Shown: one piece after another, positions 54,701 to 64,000 of the stretch
Layout: each line of letters starts with the position of its first letter
Position numbering within the stretch: the stretch's first letter is position 1
DNA from: Auriscalpium vulgare
Lineage: Eukaryota > Basidiomycota > Agaricomycetes > Russulales > Auriscalpiaceae
Direction: 5' to 3'
Assembly (NCBI GenBank): GCA_019915015.1
Contig: JAHBBC010000011.1
Location: forward strand, 1,488,001 to 1,552,000
Length of the DNA stretch: 64,000 bases
Translations under genes and position numbers: made by a program
The notes under the pieces: generated by a model
What the model was told of the DNA's origin: nothing
Databases searched by the model: none
What the model saw: only the letters and a program-made list of their open reading frames with translations

Positions 54701-55271
54701 CCAGGGTTTCTAAGACTCTTCCAGACCAGGGGAGTGCCAAAGTACTGAGCACGACATGAACGTAACGTGCGGAAGAAACTCGGCAGAGGTGTTGCCTACT
54801 AGTAGCCGGGCCGCTTCGCCCGTCGACGAAAACTTGCAGATAATACATAATTGACCGCAACCGAGGACGCGCCGCTGTCGAGCGATGCTCTGTTCTGAAC
54901 CACCATCTTGTCTACCAGTCGACGAAGCTCTTGCCAGCCACCGTATCTTGGCCTCCATGACCGCCGTAGGGAAAGCCAGGTGTGAGCCGAGTCCCGATCC
55001 GGACTCACCATAGTCTCCCAACGATTTGCCGCACGAAGTTGTCGGGGTGTGCTGCCGCGAGATGGAAATGGGACTACCGCATCATCAAATTGAAGAATTT
55101 GTGTCGACCACAGCGCATCTAACAAACAGCCATGGACCACGAGGCCGCTAACGCACAGTTGAATTGGTCCCGCGGTCCCTAGTATATTTGGAGCCGCGTT
55201 CCATTTGACAGGTCGCCGCCACTGGCATACAGGACCCTCCGCGCTCGCGCACGTCGCACAACCTCTTCTCC
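54701..55271. other. Promoter region of the ABC transporter
   Basis: 571 bp without a supported gene; long antisense open frame at 54799-55296 has no recognisable content. Confidence 0.45.
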
Positions 55272-58200
55272 ATGGCGAAACATGTCCTCCTGGCAACCCT
55301 GGTGCTCGTCGCGAGCGGTGTGGCCAACGGACAGGTTGCGTGCGAGAACTATGGGGTACCTATCACAGGCTCCGCATCTTGTTCTTGTCCACCAGGGTTC
55401 GGCGGGCTGACATGCTCGTCGCCAGCGTGCGGCGGGGACATCTTCCAGGACCAGCAGCGCCCGCTCGTGTCCGGCGTATCGACCACCGCTCTCGCGAACG
55501 TCACGTCGTCGGGATGCGCGTGTGAGGCTGGATGGACAGGCGTCGGGTGCAATGTCTGTCAGAGCCCCACCGTCTGCCAGAGCGCGTACAACGCCGCGGG
55601 CGGGAGCTCACCCGGCGTCAGCGACTCCGGCCTCAACAACACGCTAACATGCAACACAGCGTCGCGAGTATGGGCAGCAGGCGAGATGAGCTGCGACGTC
55701 ACGGTGCATTTTTTTTCCCCCCATTCTTTCACGTTCGTAGCGAGCCTGACGCTCCTGACAGAATCCGATGCTCCAAGCCATCTACCCACTTTCCTCCACC
55801 CTCACCATCCTACGCACCCTCAACACCTCTCTCACACCATCGCCGAACCGCACATCTTTCGGCCCCTCCGGCTCCATCTACGCGCAGCTCTGGTACGCCG
55901 GTGTAGAGCAATTCTACTGCGCCGCGTCGACATGCTCGCAGACCACCACAAACGGCTCCGTTTCCTGGGCGTGCCACGACCTCGCGTGCACCTGCCGGCC
56001 TGGCGCGACATTCTGCGGTGGTGTGCTCGCGGCGAACCTCACAGCGACGATCGACGCGCTCGGCGGGGACCTGACAATCGCGTGCGACGCGGCCGGCGAG
56101 TGCGCGTTCCAGCAGGCGACGCTGCAGAGTTTGTTCGGTCCACAGGGGCTGCCGCTCAGCGGATGCACGTTCGGCGAGTGCGTGCGGCAGGGCGTGATCG
56201 ACGCGGACGCGGGCGGCTCGTCGGACAGCAGCGGCGGAGGCGGCGGGAGTGGGCTAAGCGGCGGCGTCATCGCTGGTTTGGCGGTCGTCGGGTCGCTGAT
56301 CGGTTTGGCACTGCTGGGGCTTGCGGTGGGGTGGTGGCGCCAGTGCAGACTGAGGAGAGGCGGCGCGGGGGACAGGCGTCATGGCGGCGTCGCGGTAGAG
56401 TGGACAGACATCAGCTATGTCGTATCGCGTGCCGGTGGGAGCACGGGCTGGCGAGCGTTTAGGGGAAGGGGAACGTCAGACGACAAGGTGGTGCTGGACG
56501 GCATCAGCGGGAAGGTAGAGCCCGGTGAGATGCTCGGTATCCTGGGACCAAGCGGTGCGTCTTTCGCGTCTCCCGACATGGCATGCATTGAACTGATGTA
56601 TTGGCAGGCGCCGGAAAAACGACCCTCATTGAGATCCTCTCCGCTAAGCGCAAGTCTGGTGTTACCACCGGCGCTGTCTCCTTCCCCGCGCGTACCACTT
56701 CGGGCGTACGCGCAGCACCGCGTATCGGTTTTGTGCCGCAGCAAGACGTGCTCCCTGCAATGCTCACTGTGCACGAGGCACTGCTCTTCGCGGCACGCCT
56801 GCGACTCCCGGAGGGCGTGTCCGCGGCGGAGAAGCGGCAGCGCGTCGAGGATGTCATTGAGCAGCTCGGGCTGGTGAACGTGCGGGACTCACGAATTGGT
56901 GGGGGCGAGGGGCGCGGGATTAGCGGGGGCGAGCGGCGCCGCGTGAGCATTGGTCTGGAGCTCGTGGCAAGCCCGGATGTGCTTTTGCTCGATGAGCCAA
57001 CGTCGGGTATGTGGATTCTCGCGATGGTCAGTGTGTGTGATGCCGAGTGTCTTTGATTCCACAGGGCTGGACTCGGTCTCTGCTGCGAAGGTGGCAGCTG
57101 TCCTCCACGCAGTTGCGCACGATGCCGAGAATCCGACCGCAGTCGTCGCCTCCATCCACCAACCCAAGTAATTCCACCTTCACATTCAGCTTGCACAGTA
57201 CTTACATTTTCGAGTAGCTCCCGCCTCTACCAGGCCTTCGACCGCATCCTCCTTCTCGCGCAGGGCCGCGCGCTCTACGAGGGCCCCGGCGGATTCGCAC
57301 CGGCAGACCACTTCACCGCGCAGGGCGTGCCATACCAGGTCGGGTACAACGTCGCGGATCACCTCCTCGATCTCGCAAGCGAGTCCGCTCTACCGTCGAA
57401 TGGGAGCGTCGGCAGTCTGGGTGATGGCGGTGGGAAGGCAGTGGAGGCAGTGGTCGAGGATGTGGAGAAGGGCGGCCCCTCTGGGACGGGAAGGTGGCGG
57501 AATGCACTGACGGCGGGGGCGAGTGCGGGCTGTGTGGCCGCGTTCTTGACTCAGTTGGAGGTGCTGGCGGGGAGGGAGTGGAAGATCATGAGGAGGTGGG
57601 TGGCACACTTTGATTGACTGCGGTGCTAAGTATTGACCGCTTTTTTTCAGAGACAAGACTTTAGTCCTGACGCATGTCGGTGTTGCTTGTGTGCTTGGGG
57701 TGTTCTGTGGTACGTCCGATTGCATGGCTTCCCGTATGTTCCGCTTATAACCTGATAACGTGAAAATTTTCAGGCGGACTGTACTTCAACACCAATGACA
57801 CGATCGCCGGCTTTCAGTCCCGCATCGGCTGTCTCTTCTTTCTGGTAACATACTGTGCATCTGCGACTCGTCTGCTGATGCTAACGGCACACACAACAGG
57901 GTGCGCTTATCGCCTTCAGCTCGCTCAGTGCGCTGTACAATGTCGTCGAGCATCGGCCGCTGTTCCTTCGCGAGAGGTCGAACTCGTACTACAGGTGCGT
58001 CCCGTGGTCTCTTACTGATGCATATATCTCACGACCTTTCATTGGGACAGCCCAACAGCTTGGATGCTTTCGCGCTTCATATTCGATGTTGTACCGCTAC
58101 GCATTATACCGACCATCATAGTCTCGACCATGTCCGTGTCTCGCGCCCCTCCCTTACCGGCGGCATCTCACATATGTTGCAGCACCTACTGGATGGCAGG

Positions 58201-58762
58201 TCTCGCCCCGCATCCAGCCAATTTCTTCAAATTTCTCTTCATTTTAGTTCTCTACACCCTCGCCATGACTCTCTTCGTGCGTCTCCTACATTTCCCCTGC
58301 TGCCCCGGCTAACATCTCTGAAGAACTTCCTCCTCGCGACGCTCTTCGTAAACGGCGGCCTTGCGCTGCTTCTCAGCGCGCTCTCCGCGCTCTACCAGAT
58401 GACATACGCTGGGTTCTTTGTGCACCTCCACGCGATCCCGCCCGTCCTGCGCTGGCTACAGTGGCTCTGCCCGCTCAAGTATATGCTCGAGGCGCTTGCG
58501 GTCAACGAGGTCGGCGCGGGCCTGGCGATTCAGGACACGCTGCAGGGTGTCCCCGTCGATGTCTCCGCGACACTCATCATGAATCTCGTGAGTCTCGCTC
58601 AGCGCTGTCTGTGGTGGATGTCGCTGATTCGTGCGGCGGAAGCTCTTTGGGTTTGGCGATAAGAACTATTATAGGGACGTGTTGGTGCTGTTTGCCTTTA
58701 TTGCCGGTTTTGGGGCAGGTGTGATTGGCGTCGTGTGGTTCAAGATGCGCGAGACGCGGTGA
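55272..58762 (+). CDS. ADP1: ABCG-type half transporter with EGF-like N-terminus (Adp1 homologue)
   Basis: Twelve exons (55272-55703, 55762-56554, 56608-57006, 57065-57167, 57215-57595, 57651-57709, 57774-57844, 57900-57994, 58051-58131, 58183-58276, 58324-58587, 58643-58762) give 963 aa in one frame. Order: signal peptide (about 1-21); a Cys-rich lumenal or extracellular region with EGF-like pattern (CSCPPGFGGLTC, CACEAGWTGVGC); a second Cys-rich domain; one TM helix (GVIAGLAVVGSLIGLALLGLAV, about 330-351); one ABC domain with Walker A GPSGAGKTT (about 406), signature ISGGERRR (about 513) and Walker B LLLDEPTSGLD; then an ABC2 membrane domain with six predicted helices and a final helix. This layout is that of yeast Adp1 and relatives, a permease of unknown substrate. 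Exons 6 to 10 are short and each joint restores a conserved membrane stretch. Confidence 0.93.
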
Positions 58763-58993
58763 TGCGGACCATTCAAGGGCGCGCAGCACGTTTTCCGAAT
58801 CCTTAAACATATAAGAACATTGAGCAAATATACGGATAAAACATACTGTACAACATGGAAGGCCGTCGACATATGCTGGTCCTCAGAATACAGTAACGGT
58901 ATTATTCGAGTGCCAGGACTAGCTATATGATATCAAGATAAAAGAAAGCGGGTTCGGTCATCGCGTCGTCACTCGCAGGTATGGAGTCCACCA
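58763..58993. other. Convergent 3' flanks of ADP1 and histone H3
   Basis: 231 bp, AT-rich 3' flanks; nothing else seen. Confidence 0.5.
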
Positions 58994-59909
<916 letters not shown>

Positions 59910-60427
59910 TGAATGCTGGTGATTCAATTTGAGTGCAAGCTGTAGACAGCAGAGATGATGGGGGTTCGAGGTCAAGAGTCGTCGTCTGCGCAGCTAGAGC
60001 AACCCAGCCCTTATGAATCATTCCATTCGTATTGTTGGAGCGCAGCCGAGGGATAAAATGACTCCGGCATAGCGCTACGTCTCCTGCCTGACGCAGCCTG
60101 AGACGCAGAGCGCTTGTCGAGGCAACGGAATCACGTGATGCTATGAGCGTGTCCGGAACTCGGGAGTCTGGAGTCTGGACTCAGGACTGCGGGTGGGGTC
60201 AGGCAGGCGGATACGAACCACGTACTGTATACGTGGATCGGCGTGGTGGGGACTGAGGGGCACGTACATGACAACTAGACGCGTAGGTGCGCTACGTGAG
60301 CTTTAGAATTCTCCTCTGAGTAGTGCAATTGGTGGAATAGCGTGAGTACACGACAATGAGAGGACAAATGCGATAGATCAAACTTCAAACTGAATCTAGG
60401 GTGCAGAAGAGCCCGGATGAGCGCCTG
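59910..60427. other. Promoter region of histone H3 and 3' flank of COX17
   Basis: About 518 bp, no gene. GAGTCTGGAGTCTGGACTC at about 60163-60181 is an imperfect palindrome/direct repeat of possible regulatory use. Confidence 0.45.
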
Positions 60428-60817
60428 TTAAAGACGGAACCCGAGCCCCCTCATACACGCCAGGTGCTGCTGTACGAGATCCTTGCACTTCTCGTCCGCC
60501 TCGGCACCGTCAAACTTGAGGAAGCAGTCGTCCCGCACAGATTTCGTGTCAGGACACGCGCAGCATCTGCGAGGCGGTGTAAGCAAGGAGGGAGGATGGC
60601 AGCAATGCATGTGGCCTTAAGAAGGTCCGCAGTCCAAGAAATGCGGGTAACTTACGACTTAAGGCCCTTGGGGTTAAGTGGGTTTTGCTTCGGGTCTGTT
60701 GGGTCAAATTTTGCAGGAGGTGAAGGCGCAGGTGCCGGGGACCACAGCGCGGTGACCTGTTTAGTCAGTCATCTCGTAGGAACGCTTCACTGGGAACCTG
60801 CACACCTTTTCAAACAT
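60428..60817 (-). CDS. COX17: COX17 mitochondrial copper chaperone
   Basis: Exons 60806-60817, 60656-60756, 60428-60566 give 83 aa. N-terminal 30 residues are Pro/Ala-rich; then NPLNPKGLKSCCACPDTKSV, where the second Ser codon spans the intron. The CCxC copper-binding motif is followed by twin CX9C pairs (C-PDTKSVRDD-C and C-KDLVQQHLA-C), the disulfide hairpin of the family, ending CMRGLGFRL. Cox17 delivers Cu(I) in the intermembrane space to Sco1 and Cox11 for cytochrome c oxidase assembly. The 12-nt first exon (ATG TTT GAA AAG) is inferred from donor, acceptor and frame; the core from exon 2 on is certain. Divergent from RPA34.5 with 237 bp between starts. Confidence 0.9.
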
Positions 60818-61054
60818 TCTAGTGATCTAAACAGACCCGAACGCAACAGATGCGCAGATAAAGAAAGACTGGGCTCCTGCGGTGTGAGGTGGCGAGAGTA
60901 GTGGCGAGAGTAGAGTTGCTGAGCGAGCAATTGGCCCAGCCCGGAACGGAGGTCACCCTTTCGGCAACCTCCGATACCCGTTCCTCCCTCACCGCACTTG
61001 CTGCACTACCACCCTGCACCCTGCATCCCCTCAACATATCGAAACCAGAGCAAT
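60818..61054. promoter_or_regulatory. Bidirectional promoter COX17 / RPA34.5
   Basis: 237 bp between the two ATGs. Contains a repeated GTGGCGAGAGTA (60890-60913) and CCGATACCCG. Its RPA34.5-proximal part was copied with the gene fragment at 47.8 kb. Confidence 0.6.
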
Positions 61055-62035
61055 ATGTCTGCCAGCACCTCTAAGCTTCCAAAAGAAAAAATTCGCAAGT
61101 CAAAAGACAAGTCCAACAAGCCGGCGAAAAAGCGCAAAGACACAGCGGCGAGCGCACAGCGGGAGGAGAATTCGAATGGGCGGAACGAGGGCACAGATCC
61201 GAGCTTGGCTTACCAGCCACCAGCAGGCGCAGAACCGGTGGACTATGATGTTGATTTTGGGGAGTTCGACTACGACGCTGTGAAAGCGGATGAAGATGCA
61301 GAGCTATGGCTCGTGCGTGTTCCAAATAATGTACGTTGGGACTTCTTCAAGTCTCTTTGCTCTCAAGGCAATGCACCCGCTTCTCATTATTGCAACTTAT
61401 TTTTGCGCTCGCATAGATCAAACCGAAACACCTGCAGAACCTGCAGCTCTCCGTCCCGTCTTCCTCGCGGGCGGGCCGTGTCGGCGTCGTGACGCGCAAG
61501 CAAACCGCGTACGACGTGTGGGCGCTCAGCCCAGAGGGCGGCGGGGCAGAGCACGCAGGCGTCGGCGGCGAGGAGCTGAGCGCGTTGTCCGTGCTGCTCC
61601 CGCGCGCGAAGAAGGGCGGGAAACTTTTCCTCGGTGCGTCCATCGCAGTGTTCCTCTTGGGGCTCTATTTGCTGATCGATTCGTGCTCTGGGTGTAGCTC
61701 CCAAACCCGTAAAGCGCCACCTCATTGTTGCCGCGCCCCCACCACGCGCGACGTCTCCAGAATCTGGCACGCCGGCGGCGCAGCACCAGACCCACCAGGA
61801 CCCGCCGCGACACGCGTACCCCGCGACACAGCTCAAGCACCGGTTCCTTCCGTACGGCGCGGCGAAAAAAACGGAGGAGCTGGCAGATGGCATGGAGGTG
61901 GAGGTGGAGGACGCGGTCGCGTTAGAGGAGAGTCCGAAGTGGGCGGAGGAGAAAGAGAAGAGCAGTACCAAGAAGCGGAAGGGAGAGCCAGAGTCTCCGA
62001 AGAAAAAAGCGAAAAAGGCGAAGACTGCGACATGA
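61055..62035 (+). CDS. RPA34: RNA polymerase I subunit RPA34.5
   Basis: Exons 61055-61330, 61417-61633, 61698-62035 give 276 aa. Lys-rich N-terminus (SKLPKEKIRKSKDKSNKPAKKRK), an acidic stretch, then FDYDAVKADEDAELWLVRVPNN + IKPKHLQNLQLSVPSSSRAGRVGVV, the start of the beta-sheet dimerisation domain shared with the A49 partner, YDVWALS, LLPRAKKGGKLFLA, a PKPVKRHLIV strand, a proline-rich linker with TQLKHRFLPYGA (common to this family) and a long Lys/Glu tail (KKRKGEPESPKKKAKKAKT). This is the A34.5/CAST-type subunit of the Pol I-specific heterodimer in the nucleolus, needed for rRNA transcription. Low-complexity ends and weak sequence conservation are normal for the family. Confidence 0.82.
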
Positions 62036-62167
62036 CTGACATCGTGCTCCCATCCTGCCATTGCACATCTATGTGATAAATATGGAGCTCTATTTACACC
62101 ATTAGATTATATAGGTTACACATAGCAAGGTATACGATGGGTACTACAAGTCCAGTGCAGATACCCT

Positions 62168-64000
62168 CTAGACAAGCCCCGCTGCGACCGCCGCCGCGCG
62201 CGAACGTATGTGCACCCCGAGCGCTGACGCTAGTTCGAAGCACGACACGAGGAGGATCTGCCCAGACAGGTCCATGAGCGCCGAATGAATCGGCAGCGCG
62301 TACATGTCGGGGTCGCGTCCGCGGTCCCACAGGAATTTCGTCACATGCCGCGCCACGAACAGAGAGATGAACACCTAATAATTACATTATCATCAATCAA
62401 CGCCCGCGGATACACTAGATGATGACTCACCCCGATGCAGAGAAAAACGAGTGCGAAGATAGAAAATACGAATGGCGCGTGCAGCCAATTGAGTGCGCGA
62501 AGGATAAGGAGGTATACGAGTTCGACGGGAATCGTGACGAGGAAAAGCGTGACCATGACGAGACCTATACTCGGCTCGTGGTGCGCGTGTTTTTGGGGAA
62601 GCGAAACCGCGCTCGTCGACGCGGACGGAAGGACATGGTGCGCAGCAGACGCGGCAGCGTGAAGCGCAGTCGACAAGCGCGACACGAGTATCGACCCCGC
62701 ACCGCCCGGGAGCCCGCCTATTGCGACGGCAAGCAAAGCGTACCCGTCGTACTTGCTCACGAACACGTCGAGCACAATGCCAGAGCCGCTTGTGATCACC
62801 ATCGCACCGAAGAGCGGCACCCACCCCTGCGTAAGGAGGTCGCGCACGTGCTCGTTGCGACGCGTCACGACCGCACACGCCACCGAGGACAACACAAGAA
62901 GGCCTATGATGATGGCTGGGATAGGGGTGCTGATGACATGGATGAGGATGGCCGATACAACGCCGAGGAGCGTGAGCGTGACGAGGTCGCCGAGGCATGC
63001 GGCAACGGGTGGCGCGATGTTGTCTGGGATGCGACACTGTGAGCAAAGTTTGGACAAGGGGCAGCGGAGGGCATACCGGGGTCGCGTCCAAACTTGCGGC
63101 AGACGACGATCAGGAAGCACATGAAGGAACCGAGGAGTAGCGCTGAGAGACATGCAGCGGACATGGCTGTCGATGCCACCATCACGAATCTAGTCACCAG
63201 AATAACACATCAGGAACGATACTCCCTCTAGAATACAGAAAACGTACTCCTTCAGTCCCAATCTCATCGTGGGGTCATGAAGAGGCAGCGTTGGGCGCGG
63301 GGCGCGTTCATGGTTCATCACAAAGCGGTACGCCAGAGCCCGTACAGCCGCCGGGGTGCCTTCTTGCGACGCCGGGCTGATCGTTGGAAGCACGAGTCCC
63401 AATAAGAAGGACACGCACGCGGCGACGAACGAGACGACAGCCGCCTGCACCTGGAGGAGAGCCAGGTTGCCGAGGATGAAGGAGTATCGGGCGGCAGGGG
63501 CGTCGAGTTCGCCCATGTTCGCGGCAGTGCTGAGACGCGCGGACAGGTTCATTTCGATGTTCCCTTTGAGATTGAGGATGACGGGTATGATCATGATGAG
63601 CTGGGAGATAGACTGCATCGCGTTCCAGTGCTGTGCGTGTCCAGGGTGAGGTGGCGGGTCACAGACAACGAGTAGAACACGCACAGATATGTGGTCGAGC
63701 AGCTCGCCCGTGAACATGAGCCCAATGGTCGTGAACAGTAGCGTCGGCAGGGTCTGGGTGTAGAGGCAATTTCGCGCAATTAGCAGAGCAGTTGAAGACA
63801 CAGAGACTGGCACGCACTTCGAGCACGATACTTCGCGTCTGCACCCAAATACCAACCCCGCCGCCAGTATGCTTGTCGTGCCATGGCGCGCTATGTACAG
63901 TGGGGCTTAGCAGGGCGCGCTCGCCGTCGTCATCGGCCTCGTAGTCGTCGTCGTCGTCTTCGTGATGTGAGTCGTGATGTCGGTGGTGGTACCCGTTCGA
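62168..64000 (-). CDS. SLC41/MgtE-type divalent cation transporter, 5' end beyond window
   Basis: Exons 63818->64000, 63685-63753, 63248-63630, 63077-63189, 62431-63023, 62168-62374 in one frame; start lies past the right edge. The visible N-terminus is His/Asp-rich (HHRHHDSHHEDDDDDYEADDD), plausible for a metal-sensing cytosolic region. Two MgtE-type membrane domains follow: the first with NLKGNIEMNLSARLSTAANMG, the second with RDPDNIAPPVAACLGDLVTLTLL, both hallmark motifs of eukaryotic SLC41 Mg2+ transporters. A linker with a basic, His-containing loop separates segments of the second domain, and the protein ends shortly after DLSGQILLVSCFELASALG. The acceptor at 63023 was chosen over a nearer one because it forms the conserved DPDNIAPP and keeps frame. 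Confidence 0.88.

Overview
The window reads as nuclear DNA of a filamentous basidiomycete, most likely an Agaricomycete. Genes carry many short GT-AG introns (about 45-65 nt), several exons are tiny (4, 5, 9, 12, 15 and 18 nt), exons are GC-rich, and the recognisable genes are fungal (eEF3, Adp1-type ABCG protein, RPA34.5, COX17, CE16-type esterase). No bacterial operon structure, tRNA, rRNA or CRISPR was found. Exon models were built by hand from splice signals, frame continuity and comparison of paralogous copies inside the window.

Layout. (1) 1-5.5 kb: conserved housekeeping block, with the 3' end of the V-ATPase a subunit (+) and a complete eEF3 gene (+). (2) 7-30 kb: a recently rearranged accessory block. 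It holds eight copies (plus at least three fragments) of a minus-strand orphan family of about 170 aa (family A), two plus-strand copies of a larger orphan family with a possible PD-(D/E)XK nuclease motif (family B), three copies of a glycine-rich small protein with a 5-nt micro-exon, two copies of a 127-aa orphan, two damaged copies of a TPR gene, one small secreted Cys-rich protein and a 160-190 bp minisatellite. About 2.74 kb (7368-10108) is repeated almost without change, and without indels, 12,009 bp downstream. (3) 30-35 kb: a protein kinase gene (-) and a decayed F-box-like gene (-). (4) 35.8-54.7 kb: transporter/esterase region with a tandem pair of intact DHA2-type MFS transporters (+), a glyoxalase-like gene (-), a CE16/GDSL esterase (-), two intact monocarboxylate-transporter-like MFS genes (-), and displaced fragments of RPA34.5 and the esterase plus an inverted repeat. 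(5) 55-64 kb: conserved block with an Adp1-type ABC transporter (+), histone H3 (-), COX17 (-) divergent from RPA34.5 (+), and the 3' part of an SLC41-type divalent cation transporter (-).

How the genes may fit together. The end blocks are ordinary housekeeping DNA. The esterase, two kinds of MFS transporter and the glyoxalase-like gene could serve uptake and catabolism of plant-derived esters or acids, but this rests only on proximity. The 7-30 kb block is the novel part: a lineage-specific array of orphan genes being copied, fused and broken by ectopic recombination.
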